A program made the translations under genes and the position numbers. Of a DNA stretch of 64,000 nt, positions 18,103 to 27,393 are shown piece by piece; the stretch's first letter is position 1, and each line of letters opens with the position of its first letter. The notes beneath the pieces were generated by a model. The model was given only the letters and a program-made list of their open reading frames with translations, was not told the DNA's origin and searched no databases. Source of the stretch: CAWARU01 sp963805795 (GTDB lineage: Bacteria; Pseudomonadota; Gammaproteobacteria; UBA6186; Azoamicaceae); assembly GCA_963805795.1 (NCBI GenBank), contig CAWDVG010000001.1:744001-808000 (forward strand), given 5' to 3'.

Positions 18103-20295
18103 TTATTTAGCCCGCATGCCAGGTTCTGCTCCCTCATGAGGTTCCAATATCCATAAATCTTTGCCGCCAGGACCCGCTGCTAATACCATGCCTTCTGAAA
18201 TCCCAAAACGCATCTTTCTAGGGGCAAGATTGGCTACCACGACAGTTAATTTTCCAATTAAATGTTCAGGATTATAAGCTTCTTTAATACCTGCAAATAC
18301 TTGCCGCGTTTCACCACCAATATCTAAGGTCAATTTAAGAAGTTTGGCAGCATCTGGTACGGATTCAGCATTCATAATTTTAGCGATTCGCAAATCAATT
18401 TTTTCAAAATCTTGAATATTAATCGTTTCGCGCAGGGGATCCCTAGAAAGATGACCGCTCGCCATAATGGAAGAGCTATTTGCATTATCCTTGCTAGTTT
18501 CAGTGATTGTAGCTGTATTAACAGTTGTTTGTTTAGGGTTGACTTCTGCATCTTTAGCAGATACATTTTTGGAAGTTTCATTGGATGATTCTAGCATAGC
18601 GTTCACCTGTTTAATATCAATGCGTTGTAAAAGAGGTTTAAAGGTATTAATTTTGTGTTTAAGTAGAGGTTTTTCTAGTCCATCCCAAGATAAATTAACA
18701 TTTAAAAATTGTTCAACTTCTAAAGCCAATTTTGGAAGAATGGCTTTTAAATAAGTCATTAACACTCGGAACAAATTAAGACCCATACTGCAGACTGCCT
18801 GTGTTTCCGAAAAGCTTACTTCAGATTTTATTAATACCCAGGGTTTTTTATCGTCTATATAACGATTGGCGCGATCTGCAAGCGCCATAATATCTCGAAT
18901 TGCATGGCTATATTCTCGATCGGTAAATTGTTTAGCAATATTATGCCTCGCCTCGATGAATTCTGCATAGAGTTCAGGTTCGCTGCAGGTGGCTGACAAT
19001 TGACCTTCAAAATATTGGTTAATAAAGCCTGCGGTTCGGCTTGCAATATTAACTAATTTGCCCACCAGATCTGCATTCACACGTTGTGTAAAATCTTCCA
19101 ATTGAAAATCTAAATCGACAATACCACCACATAATTTGCTGGCGATATAATAGCGAAGATATTCGGGATTTAAATGATCTAAATAATCACGGGCATTGAT
19201 AAAGGTACCCCGGGACTTAGACATTTTTTGCCCATTCACCGTTAAAAAGCCATGCACAAAAATTCCACTCGGTGTTCGAAAACCACTGCCTTTTAAGATA
19301 GCGGGCCAAAATAAAGCATGAAAATAAATAATATCTTTCCCAATAAAATGATAAAGTTCTGCCTCACTCTGTTCACCCCAATAGGCCTCGAATGTTTCAG
19401 CTACTGGGTCTTTAGATCCGGTCATTTGCTTCGAAATTTGCTTCGAAAATTGCTTAGAAAATTGCTTCGTAATGAAATTTTTAAAACTGGCCATATAGCC
19501 CATGGGCGCGTCTAACCATACGTAAAAATATTTCCCTGGTTGATTGGGTATCTCAAAACCAAAATAAGGAGCATCCCGAGAAATATCCCATTGCTGTAAA
19601 CCAGCTGCAAACCATTCTTTTAATTTTTTTCTGACCTCGAGTTGCAAATGATCTTGTTGCGTCCATTCCTTTAGAAAAGTTTCATAATGATCTAAACAAA
19701 AAAAGAAATGCAAAGATTCTTTTTCGATAGGGGTGCTACCCGAGATAACAGAAATGGGATTAATTAAATCGGTTGGACTATAAGTGGTTCCACATACTTC
19801 ACAGTTATCGCCATATTGATCTCTTGCGCCACATTTAGGACATTCTCCTTTAACATAGCGATCGGGTAGGAACATATTTTTAACGGGGTCATAGAATTGG
19901 TGAATTGTTCGCTCTGTAATATCACCCCGATTTTTTAAGCGGGTATAGATTAAAGTAGCCAATTCTTTATTTTCTGGGGAATGGGTACTGTAAAAATTAT
20001 CTAGATTGATATGGAAGTCGTTTAAAGTAGTTGCATGTTCTTGATGATACTCATCTATCAGTTCATTTGGCTTGATGCCGCGTTTTTCAGCTGAGAGCAT
20101 GGTTGGAGTACCGTGAGTGTCATCGCCACAGACAAAGATACAATCATGTCCTAGTAGTTTCTGGAAACGTACCCAGATGTCCGTCTGGATAAAACCCACC
20201 ATATGACCAAGATGCAACGGCCCATTGGCATAGGGCAGGGCATAAGTGACCAACATTTTTCTAGAAGAGGGTGTGGATGATGGGACTTTACTCAT
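18103..20295 (-). CDS. metG: methionyl-tRNA synthetase
   Basis: 730 residues, a class I synthetase. The HIGH-like motif is in PYANGPLHLGHMVG and the KMSKS motif in NGQKMSKSRGTF. The zinc-binding knuckle has four cysteines (CPKCGARDQYGDNCEVC). The C-terminal ~110 residues are the tRNA-binding/dimerisation domain (IDLRIAKIMNAESV, VVANLAPRKMRFGISEGM). The linker before it is Ser/Thr/Asn-rich. An unusual repeat (QFSKQFSKQISKQ) sits in a catalytic-domain loop and is encoded by a 12-bp microrepeat. A strong hairpin lies in its presumed 5' leader. Confidence 0.97.
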   Translation of the reverse strand: MSKVPSSTPSSRKMLVTYALPYANGPLHLGHMVGFIQTDIWVRFQKLLGHDCIFVCGDDTHGTPTMLSAEKRGIKPNELIDEYHQEHATTLNDFHINLDNFYSTHSPENKELATLIYTRLKNRGDITERTIHQFYDPVKNMFLPDRYVKGECPKCGARDQYGDNCEVCGTTYSPTDLINPISVISGSTPIEKESLHFFFCLDHYETFLKEWTQQDHLQLEVRKKLKEWFAAGLQQWDISRDAPYFGFEIPNQPGKYFYVWLDAPMGYMASFKNFITKQFSKQFSKQISKQMTGSKDPVAETFEAYWGEQSEAELYHFIGKDIIYFHALFWPAILKGSGFRTPSGIFVHGFLTVNGQKMSKSRGTFINARDYLDHLNPEYLRYYIASKLCGGIVDLDFQLEDFTQRVNADLVGKLVNIASRTAGFINQYFEGQLSATCSEPELYAEFIEARHNIAKQFTDREYSHAIRDIMALADRANRYIDDKKPWVLIKSEVSFSETQAVCSMGLNLFRVLMTYLKAILPKLALEVEQFLNVNLSWDGLEKPLLKHKINTFKPLLQRIDIKQVNAMLESSNETSKNVSAKDAEVNPKQTTVNTATITETSKDNANSSSIMASGHLSRDPLRETINIQDFEKIDLRIAKIMNAESVPDAAKLLKLTLDIGGETRQVFAGIKEAYNPEHLIGKLTVVVANLAPRKMRFGISEGMVLAAGPGGKDLWILEPHEGAEPGMRAK
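19424..19471 (-). repeat. four 12-bp tandem repeats inside metG
   Basis: ATTTGCTTCGAA occurs twice exactly and twice with one to three changes. It encodes repeated FSKQ in a loop of the synthetase. The array is in frame, so copy number can vary. Confidence 0.8.
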
Positions 20296-20352
20296 ATTTT
20301 GGGTATCTAACTTCTATATCTATCGCCTTTGGATTATTACAATCTGAATTTT

Positions 20353-20386
20353 GAAGAACTTCCGACTAACAGTCGGGAGGTTCTTC
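20353..20386. promoter_or_regulatory. hairpin in the metG-mrp divergent spacer
   Basis: The arms 20353-20367 and 20371-20386 pair along ~15 bases with one bulge and one mismatch around a 3-base loop. On the minus strand it would lie in the metG leader, about 60 bases before the start. It may be a leader structure or a repeated palindrome. Confidence 0.45.
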
Positions 20387-20522
20387 TCGGTAGAGAAGAC
20401 TGCTTTTTAATATGGTAACTGTTTTTGTTTGTCCTGACAAAGTATATTTGTGAGCTCTACGGGTATTTGTAGAATCTTTTGGGATGGATATTTATAAATT
20501 CTTTTGGGTATACTAATTGATT

Positions 20523-21749
20523 ATGTTAATATACCAAAGCATGAATACCAAAATTGCACCCTCAGGAACTGACATTCAAAATACTTTACAGAAAATACCT
20601 GATCCCTATCTTGGCATCGGGTTTACTGCTTTCTCTGCATTTCAAGGTTTTAATTGGGGGGATACAGTTGGATCCAACGAATCCCCGGCATCTCAGGTAT
20701 CCCCGGTATCCCAGGCATCTCAGGTATCCATTGAACCTCAAAAATCCAATCAGTCCCATGAACCTCAGGTATCTAATACGCTTCAACTCAATTTCAAATT
20801 TAACTATCCGTTATCTAGCACTGGAACGCTATTTTCTGAGGCCCTATGTAACATTTTTAAAGATATTTATCCAACATTAGAAATAAAACTTAATAATACC
20901 TGGAAAGTACAGCGACATGTCATTCAAAAAAATCTAAAACCCATAAAAAATGTGAAAAATACCATTGCAGTTGCTTCTGGCAAGGGAGGGGTAGGGAAGT
21001 CTACCACTGCAGTCAATTTAGCGCTGGCTCTTCAAGTGGAAGGAGCCAAAGTGGGTATTATAGATGCTGATATTTATGGCCCCAGTCAACCACGGATGTT
21101 GGGTATTCAAGAACGTCCAGAAGTCCGTGATAATAAACGCATCCTGCCAGTTATATCGCATGGTCTACAGACTATGTCCATGGGCTATTTGGTGGGTAAT
21201 GACGCCCCCATGGTATGGCGGGGACCTATGGCCAGTTCTGCTGTACAACAATTAACCCTAGAAACAGAATGGATCGACCTGGATTATCTCATTATCGATC
21301 TACCTCCAGGCACGGGTGATATCCAATTAACCTTGGTGCAGAAAATTCCCTTGACCGGCGTAGTCATTGTTTCAACCCCACAGGAAGTTGCTTTGCAAGA
21401 TGCCAAAAAAGCTTTGAACATGTTTCGTAAATTGGATATTCCCATTCTTGGAATGGTTGAAAATATGAGTTTACATATTTGCTCTGAATGCGGGCATGCA
21501 GATGCTATTTTTGGATTGGCTGGCGGGCTAGCAATGGCAAAAGAATATGAGATACCCTTCTTGGGGCAATTACCGATCGATCGACGCATTCGAGAAAGAT
21601 CGGATGAAGGCTTACCCATTATTATTGCGGAGCCCGAGGGTAATATTGCGAGACTCTATAGAGACATTGCTCGCACAATGGCGGCACAGCTTTCTTTGCA
21701 GCCTAGAGATTATCATGCGGGGATTTCACCACTTGTTGTGAAAAATTGA
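20523..21749 (+). CDS. mrp: Mrp/ApbC-type P-loop iron-sulfur carrier
   Basis: About 408 residues. The Walker A loop (VASGKGGVGKSTTAVN) and GIIDADIYGPSQPRMLG place it in the Mrp/NBP35 family. DYLIIDLPPGTGDIQLTL and the CxxC pair (HICSECGHADAIFG) that bridges the cluster between subunits are present. It carries Fe-S clusters to apoproteins. The first ~130 residues are unusual: a Ser/Gln/Val/Pro repeat (PASQVSPVSQASQVS) precedes a short domain in place of a clear MIP18-like domain. The start is uncertain (20523 or 20541), and neither has a good ribosome site. dcd follows closely, a common arrangement in gammaproteobacteria. Confidence 0.93.
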   Translation: MLIYQSMNTKIAPSGTDIQNTLQKIPDPYLGIGFTAFSAFQGFNWGDTVGSNESPASQVSPVSQASQVSIEPQKSNQSHEPQVSNTLQLNFKFNYPLSSTGTLFSEALCNIFKDIYPTLEIKLNNTWKVQRHVIQKNLKPIKNVKNTIAVASGKGGVGKSTTAVNLALALQVEGAKVGIIDADIYGPSQPRMLGIQERPEVRDNKRILPVISHGLQTMSMGYLVGNDAPMVWRGPMASSAVQQLTLETEWIDLDYLIIDLPPGTGDIQLTLVQKIPLTGVVIVSTPQEVALQDAKKALNMFRKLDIPILGMVENMSLHICSECGHADAIFGLAGGLAMAKEYEIPFLGQLPIDRRIRERSDEGLPIIIAEPEGNIARLYRDIARTMAAQLSLQPRDYHAGISPLVVKN

Positions 21750-21798
21750 GTTACGAAAAAGTTATGATATTAAAGAGTTATGATATTAAGGAGTAAAA

Positions 21799-22365
21799 AT
21801 GCCGATAAAATCTGATCAATGGATAAGACGCATGGTAGAAACTTATGGAATGATTGAACCTTTTGAGGCTTCTCAAATTCATGAAAATGAATCTGGGCGT
21901 ATTGTCTCCTATGGAACTTCCAGTTATGGCTATGATGTGCGTTGTGCGCCTGAATTTAAAATCTTTACCAATATTAAATCAACCATTGTGGATCCAAAAG
22001 CCTTTGATACAAGTAGCTTTGTTGATTTACAATCTGATATTTGTATTATTCCCCCCAACTCCTTTGCTTTGGCTCGAACAATAGAATACTTTCGTATTCC
22101 AAGGGATGTTTTAACTATTTGTGTGGGAAAATCTACTTATGCTCGCTGTGGTATTATTGTAAACGTAACACCTCTAGAACCAGAATGGGAAGGGCATGTG
22201 ACCTTGGAATTCTCGAATACGACCCCCTTGCCTGCTAAAATTTATGCCAATGAAGGCGTGGCGCAAATGTTATTCTTACAGTCTGATGAAGGCTGTTTAA
22301 CTTCCTACAGAGATCGAAAAGGAAAATACCAAGGCCAGAAGGGAGTAACCCTGCCAATAACCTAG
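21799..22365 (+). CDS. dcd: dCTP deaminase
   Basis: 188 residues, usual length. IVSYGTSSYGYDVRC, SFALARTIEYFRIPRDV, CVGKSTYARCGIIVNVTPLEPEWEGHVTLEF and EGVAQMLFLQ are the conserved blocks; the catalytic Glu is in PLEPEWEGHVTLEF. It converts dCTP to dUTP for dTMP synthesis. A TAAGGAG ribosome site precedes the ATG. It lies 49 bp after mrp and is probably co-transcribed. Confidence 0.97.
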   Translation: MPIKSDQWIRRMVETYGMIEPFEASQIHENESGRIVSYGTSSYGYDVRCAPEFKIFTNIKSTIVDPKAFDTSSFVDLQSDICIIPPNSFALARTIEYFRIPRDVLTICVGKSTYARCGIIVNVTPLEPEWEGHVTLEFSNTTPLPAKIYANEGVAQMLFLQSDEGCLTSYRDRKGKYQGQKGVTLPIT

Positions 22366-22741
22366 GTTAAAATATCTATGGTTTTTGGCCAGATAAATGG
22401 GTAATATTCACAAGCTTAATAACCTAAATTAATCAACCCTAAATTATGGGAAAATTGGTTATAATTTTTGAAAAATTTAGCTTTTGGGCTAGTTTCCTCG
22501 TTTTTTTGGCCGAAGTAGAGAATAGGGCAATGGACCAGGTCACCGGTTGTGGCCTTAAAATTTGTAGACTTAAAAGCTTAATTTAATCTTGACCCTAACT
22601 AGTATCGATTTTATGATAGAGCTTTAAATTTTTGCTTAGTAAGCTAAAAGTTTAGTTTGCTGAAAATGATGAAAGTATAGGTGAACCAGCTGTCCACCTA
22701 AGTGTATTGATGTGTAAATTATTTAATGAGAGGCAAAAGGT
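22366..22741. other. AT-rich spacer between dcd and the methyltransferase gene
   Basis: 376 bases. No convincing gene or structured RNA was seen on either strand. GAGAGGCAAAAG just before 22742 provides the ribosome site of the next gene. Confidence 0.5.
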
Positions 22742-23425
22742 ATGAGCATAAATAATAGTACTAATACAATGACACCAGAAGAATACGATAACCTATGCCA
22801 GGAGTATATGAATGCTCTATATCAGGGCATCTCAGGTTTTATTAGCTATGAACCTGGTGAGAAAGAAGAAGGTGAAAAAAAGAAAGTCTTCCTAACATAC
22901 GGTGAAATGCTCTATCCCAGTGTTGGCAAAATTATTAATTATTTGGGTGATATCAATGAAAACGACGTCTTCTATGATTTAGGTTCTGGGATTGGTAAAG
23001 TCGGTTTACAATTTTTCTTAAGAACCCCTATTAAAAAAGCACGTGGCATTGAATTTTCAGCCACGCGTAATAAATATGCAGAACATGTTTATGCTCAGGT
23101 TAATAAAGAATTTCCAGAATTAGTGGCTGGTCGAACACTAGATTGCATTAATGGCAACTTTTTAGAACAAGATATTTCTGATGCAACTATTATCTATGCC
23201 TGCTCTACTTGTTTCAGTGAAGAACTATTGGCTGATATCGGTAAAATGATTGACGAACAATGTCCCAATATTCGTTATATAGCAACCAATAAACATATAC
23301 CCAGTAAATTACCCTTTGACCGAGCCCTTGAAGTGGAATGTTCTTGGGATAAAACTAAGTGGCAAATTTATGGTTCCCCAAAGGGTGTTGTTCATGAGCC
23401 CATGAGCCCTGATGGACATGCCTGA
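22742..23425 (+). CDS. DOT1-like SAM-dependent methyltransferase
   Basis: 227 residues. The stretch LTYGEMLYPSVGKIINYL followed by DVFYDLGSGIGKVGLQFFL has the order of the DOT1 fold: a YGE motif, then the SAM-binding loop D-x-G-S-G-x-G-K. ARGIEFSATRNKYAEH is the acidic motif II, and CINGNFLEQDISDATIIYAC is motif IV. The C-terminus (CSWDKTKWQIYGSPKG) resembles that of a second protein in this window at 52999-53589. DOT1 enzymes methylate histone H3 in eukaryotes; bacterial homologues have mostly unknown targets. There is no signal peptide. The substrate is unknown, and a host-directed role is speculation. Confidence 0.75.
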   Translation: MSINNSTNTMTPEEYDNLCQEYMNALYQGISGFISYEPGEKEEGEKKKVFLTYGEMLYPSVGKIINYLGDINENDVFYDLGSGIGKVGLQFFLRTPIKKARGIEFSATRNKYAEHVYAQVNKEFPELVAGRTLDCINGNFLEQDISDATIIYACSTCFSEELLADIGKMIDEQCPNIRYIATNKHIPSKLPFDRALEVECSWDKTKWQIYGSPKGVVHEPMSPDGHA

Positions 23426-23446
23426 ATAAGAGATTGAATAAGGATT

Positions 23447-23470
23447 GGGGTCAAGTTCGGACTTGATCCC
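23447..23470 (+). terminator. hairpin after the methyltransferase gene
   Basis: GGGGTCAAGT (23447-23456), TCGG loop, ACTTGATCCC (23461-23470); ten pairs including one G-T. It lies 21 bp after the stop codon. No T-run follows, so it may also be a repeated palindrome. Confidence 0.45.
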
Positions 23471-23538
23471 AGCTTCCCCCCCACTAGTGAGCTAGATCTC
23501 GATAGAATAACAGTCTATATTTTTATGCGTAAATTCCC

Positions 23539-23544
23539 TATAAT
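23539..23544 (+). promoter_or_regulatory. -10 element of the ssrA promoter
   Basis: A perfect TATAAT lies 13 bases before the mature tmRNA 5' end, allowing a short precursor leader removed by RNase P. The -35 box is not obvious. Confidence 0.5.
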
Positions 23545-23557
23545 AGTTATTGTAATC

Positions 23558-23920
23558 GGGGGCGACCCGGGTTCGACGTGGGTTGCAAAGCCCTAAGTGC
23601 ATGCCGAGCAGGTAGCTTAATCTCGTAAAACTTAGCTGCAGGCATATAACTGCCAACGAAGAAAACTTCGCAATAGCTGCTTAATAACCAGTAGATGCCC
23701 TCTGATCCAATTCGTAGTTGTGCGGTTGGACCCAGGGGTCGATTTTCACAAGATGCTCGCTTTACCTTGTTCGGTGGTAGCGCTAAGACTAATCGAAATC
23801 GCTATATGTTTTCCTCGCCTAATGGCTAGCAAATAGTTAAATCTAATGATTGGGATAAGCATGTAGAAGCTTTCGGTAGAGTGCTTGCGGACGCGGGTTC
23901 AATTCCCGCCGCCTCCACCA
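23558..23920 (+). ncRNA. ssrA: transfer-messenger RNA (tmRNA)
   Basis: About 363 bases. The 5' end GGGGGCGACC and 3' end CGCCTCCACCA pair into the acceptor stem, with encoded CCA. The T-arm GGGTTCAATTCCC is intact. The resume codon starts at 23652 and the tag reads ANEENFAIAA followed by TAA TAA (ending 23687). It resembles the ANDENYALAA tag of enterobacteria. tmRNA rescues stalled ribosomes and tags the product for proteolysis. Its 3' end is the attachment site of the following genomic island. Confidence 0.98.
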
Positions 23921-23921
23921 G
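23898..23921 (+). repeat. attL-like direct repeat at the 3' end of ssrA
   Basis: 24 bases from TTCAATTCCC through CCACCAG are repeated exactly at 33134-33157. This copy forms the end of tmRNA, the usual target of tyrosine integrases. Confidence 0.85.
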
Positions 23922-24098
23922 TTATATAACTAAATCAAATATCTCTTTGCAATTTTTCTTCATTCCCGCATATTTTATATTCATTATTTTAGCTTTATTA
24001 CGATAGCTTTTTGATCTCTTAACACTCATCATAATGTCGTTCTGTTTAACGATTGATCATAGGCTAATAAATTAAAATGCTAAATATCTGGGGGCAAG

Positions 24099-24148
24099 AT
24101 TGGGGGCAACTCTGGTAATACTTTTGGGGTTGCCCCCAATTTTTTTTA
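24099..24148 (+). terminator. strong rho-independent terminator at island left end
   Basis: ATTGGGGGCAAC (24099-24110) and GTTGCCCCCAAT (24129-24140) form a perfect 12-bp stem around an 18-base loop, followed by eight T. It separates ssrA from the defence operon. Confidence 0.8.
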
Positions 24149-24258
24149 TTTATCCTTTTCCTTTTAAAAAGAGATTTTTTCACACAAATATTGAAATTAT
24201 TATAAAATTGATATATATTTAAATCTGATAAAGAGGAAAAATCTCTTTTGGAGCTAAA

Positions 24259-25608
24259 ATGCTGATTAAATTTACAGTTGAAAATTGGATGTCATTTCGG
24301 AATCAAAATAGCTTTTCGATGATCGCTACACGTGAAAAGCAACATAGATCACGTTTACCATTTATTGAAAAATATAAAATTAATATTTTACCAATCGCTG
24401 CCATTTATGGTGGTAATGCATCCGGAAAATCCAATTTCTTTAAGGCATTAGTTTTTGTAAAAAAATTAATTGTTACTGGAACGCAACCAGATAATTCTAT
24501 TCCAGTTGAGCCGTTTTTGCTCGATGTCCAGGATAAAGATAATCCAACCCACTTTTCATTTGAGTTACTTATCGATGAGATAATCTATGAATATAGCTTT
24601 GTTACTACGAGAAAATCTATATTAGAAGAAAAACTAGTAAAAATAAACAGTTCATCTGAGACAGTTCTTTACCATCGTTTTAAGGGCAATCCTAATTTTG
24701 ATACTTCATTGGCGAAGGATCAATTTCTTGATTTCGCATTTAAGGGTACACGTGATAATCAATTGTTTTTAAATAATTCGGTATCCCAAAAAGTAGAAAC
24801 ATTTAAGCCTATATATGATTGGTTTAAAGATAATTTAATGTTGATTGGTCCAGATTATAGACTTGCTTCTTTCGAACATTTTTTTGATGAAGAAAATGAT
24901 TTATATGCAAAAATGAATAAAATATTACCGCAGCTGGATACAGGTATAAATAATTTGGCTACACAAGAAATACCTTTTGGTAGTTTTCCTATGTCAGAAC
25001 CGTTAAAGAACCGGCTTCTAGAGGAAGTTAAAGAAGATACTCCAATTCAAATTTCCGATCAGTTTGGAACGCGATTTATTGTTACTAGAAAAAATGGAAA
25101 AATAATAGTAAAGAAATTGATTGCTCATCATTTAAAATCAGATGGGAGCACAGCCATTTTTGAAATTCAACAGGAATCAGATGGGTCACGACGAATGATT
25201 GATCTTTTGCCTGCTTTTTTAGAGATTTCTGCTGAATCTTCCACAAAAGTCTATGTTATAGATGAAATAGATCGAAGTTTACACAGCATTCTTACACGCC
25301 AACTGCTTGAATTGTACTTTGAAAATTGTTCTTCCGAGTCTCGCTCTCAGTTATTGTTTACAACTCACGATGTTTTATTAATGGATCAAGAACTTTTACG
25401 TAGGGATGAAATGTGGGTCACTGAAAGAGATAAGATTGGTGCTTCTTCTTTATTATCGTTTAGTGAATTTAAAGATGTACGGTATGATAAAGACATAAGA
25501 AAAAGCTATTTACAAGGTCGCCTGGGTGGTATACCGCGAATATTAATTGATGCCACTTTAAAAAACTCGAATACCCGTTCAAATGCGAGCAAAATTAATG
25601 GTGAGTAA
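24259..25608 (+). CDS. AAA ATPase of an AbiL/RloA-type defence system
   Basis: 449 residues. LIKFTVENWMSFRNQNSFSM is the typical start of AAA_15/AAA_21 ATPases. The Walker A loop is YGGNASGKSNFF, the signature-like motif QESDGSRRMIDLLP, Walker B KVYVIDEIDRSLHS, and the switch His is in LLFTTHDVLL. The next gene encodes an RloB-domain protein overlapping by 8 bp. This pair corresponds to AbiLi/AbiLii or RloA/RloB abortive-infection modules. The ATPase is expected to sense phage and license the nuclease-like partner. A GGAG ribosome site precedes the ATG. Confidence 0.85.
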   Translation: MLIKFTVENWMSFRNQNSFSMIATREKQHRSRLPFIEKYKINILPIAAIYGGNASGKSNFFKALVFVKKLIVTGTQPDNSIPVEPFLLDVQDKDNPTHFSFELLIDEIIYEYSFVTTRKSILEEKLVKINSSSETVLYHRFKGNPNFDTSLAKDQFLDFAFKGTRDNQLFLNNSVSQKVETFKPIYDWFKDNLMLIGPDYRLASFEHFFDEENDLYAKMNKILPQLDTGINNLATQEIPFGSFPMSEPLKNRLLEEVKEDTPIQISDQFGTRFIVTRKNGKIIVKKLIAHHLKSDGSTAIFEIQQESDGSRRMIDLLPAFLEISAESSTKVYVIDEIDRSLHSILTRQLLELYFENCSSESRSQLLFTTHDVLLMDQELLRRDEMWVTERDKIGASSLLSFSEFKDVRYDKDIRKSYLQGRLGGIPRILIDATLKNSNTRSNASKINGE

Positions 25609-26206
25609 ACGAAGGATATTTGAAAGACCGTTAGGTGAGAGACGATATAAAAAGTTATTCGTTATTGCAGTTGAAGGCGTTAAAACTGAACCACAATATT
25701 TTGAAATCTTTAATAAAAACAACGAACATATTATTAAAATTAAATGTTTAAAAGGTAATTTTCAAAGTTCTCCTTTCCAAGTATTAAAAAGAATGAAAAA
25801 TTATCTAAATAAGGAAGGCTTAAAAAAAACAGATCAAGCATGGATTGTGATAGATATGGATGAATGGTCTAATGAACAGATTGCACAAATCTACGAGTGG
25901 TCAAAAGGTAAAGAAAATTATGGACTTGCAGTAAGTAATCCAATGTTTGAATTTTGGTTACTTCTTCATTTTGAAGATGGTACTAAGATTGCAAGTGCAA
26001 AGGAATGTTTGGAACGATTAAAGCGACATTTACCTGAGTATAGAAAAGGGCTTGATAGTCGAAAAATCACTCATGAAATGATTCATGCCGCCCTCCGTCG
26101 AGCTAAACAACGAGATAACCCGGTGTGTGTAGACTGGCCAAGAGCGATTGGAGGGACGACAGTATATAGATTGGTGGAGAAACTCATTATTAGTGGGGAT
26201 TATTGA
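25601..26206 (+). CDS. RloB-domain (AbiLii-like) protein
   Basis: About 201 residues from the start at 25601 (MVSKRRIFERPLGERR), which overlaps the ATPase stop; an upstream in-frame ATG at 25583 is possible. AVEGVKTEPQYFEIF supplies the TOPRIM-like Glu motif, WIVIDMDEWSNEQI the acidic DxD motif, and VSNPMFEFWLLLHFE the following conserved block. RloB proteins are thought to be the toxic effector, probably a nuclease, controlled by the partner ATPase. All key residues appear present, so the pair may be functional. A third, broken gene follows at once. Confidence 0.85.
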   Translation: MSKRRIFERPLGERRYKKLFVIAVEGVKTEPQYFEIFNKNNEHIIKIKCLKGNFQSSPFQVLKRMKNYLNKEGLKKTDQAWIVIDMDEWSNEQIAQIYEWSKGKENYGLAVSNPMFEFWLLLHFEDGTKIASAKECLERLKRHLPEYRKGLDSRKITHEMIHAALRRAKQRDNPVCVDWPRAIGGTTVYRLVEKLIISGDY

Positions 26207-26691
26207 TGTTCGATTTATCTGACATTTCTTTTGGTTCCATACTATCTACATTTAGGAAAATTCCAGGTCAGGTGACAGGTGCGTTGGCACTAGCTGGATT
26301 TGTATATATTATAGCTCTAGATTTTAATGATGAGAGCTTTATAGTTTTTCAAACTCAGTGGAAAGACTTGACAATATTTATGACAATTATTTTTTCATGC
26401 CTTACATTAACTAAGTGGATAGCCCTATATCTTGAACATAGAAAAATTATAAAAAACCGTCTTCGATTAAAGCTATTTTCTCAAGATAATAAATGTTTGT
26501 TACATTTAGCAAAGCAACAGGATGGTAGCTTTATATCACAAATACAGTGCAATATAGATGTGAGTAACCAGTCTGATTTTCCGATGAGTCTGATAAAGCC
26601 GTCGCTTATTTGTCCGAAAACAAAGGAAGAGGTAAGCACCCAATTTCTTATTACGAAAAGATTCATGCACAAATATTACACCAACATATAA
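26206..26691 (+). pseudogene. membrane protein of the defence operon, 3'-truncated
   Basis: The ATG overlaps the RloB stop (TGATG), so it is the third gene of the operon. It has two likely membrane helices (VTGALALAGFVYIIAL, IFMTIIFSCLTLTKWIALYL) and then a cytoplasmic part (DGSFISQIQCNIDVSNQSDFPMSLIKPSLICP). From about 26625 the frame runs into the reverse strand of a GNAT gene fragment, so the last ~20 residues are not original. Whether the shortened protein is made is unknown. Genes of this kind are not part of the classical two-gene AbiL system. Confidence 0.65.
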
Positions 26692-27393
26692 AATTTTCCA
26701 AATATAAATATCAGCACCAATGCCAGCGATAACTTCATCGTTATCTTTAATAACATAATGTAAATTAACGACTTCTGGTTCTTGAGTTGGTGGAACACAT
26801 TTTTTATTGTATTCAAAAAGCTTCTGATCGATAATGTGATAAGCATTTTGTGCATTACGGTATAATTTATAAGAGGTATTTGAAATAGGTTCGGCATTTT
26901 GTTGCTTTTCCAGAACCCAATCAGGAACGGACTGGGCTGCTTGATTAACTGCCAAACTAGAAGTATCTAATATAGTAACATTAGATTTTTCATCCCAGCT
27001 TTTTAGATGATCCCAAGTAGTAAAATCTAAACCTTCCCAGCAATTTTCCTTTACTACGTTCTGCATCCACTGTGGATCTTGATGATGCATGCGAAGCCAA
27101 GAAGACCAATTCAGCATATTTTGATCGGTGCTATATAAATTTTGTTTTTTGAGTCTTGTAATTCTTTCAAAATCCACAACATCAAGCAAACAAAATTGAA
27201 CCTTATCCAAACTTCTAACAGATGGACATGCTAAGATTTCTCCTAAAACAATCTGGCCTAAAAGACAAACGTCATTTTTTTCTAACGATAATTTTTTTAA
27301 CCATTTTTCAGTTGACTGCTGGCGCCATTTTTTATCAGCATTTTCAGGGACCCCTACGTCATCAAAATCGAATAGAGGAGCATAATTTGTCAG
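26622..27393 (-). pseudogene. GNAT acetyltransferase-like gene, truncated at both ends
   Basis: The minus-strand frame is open from 27393 (LTNYAPLFDFDDVGVP...) with no good start codon; the first usable one is a TTG at 27210. The downstream part (NLHYVIKDNDEVIAGIGADIYIWKILYVGVIFVHESFRNKKLGAYL) is a GNAT core with the acetyl-CoA motif RNKKLGAYL. At about 26625 the sequence switches into the opposed membrane gene, so the end of the domain is lost. The ~150 residues before the GNAT core are helical and unrecognised. Two gene remnants meeting head to head mark a deletion or recombination junction. Confidence 0.65.
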
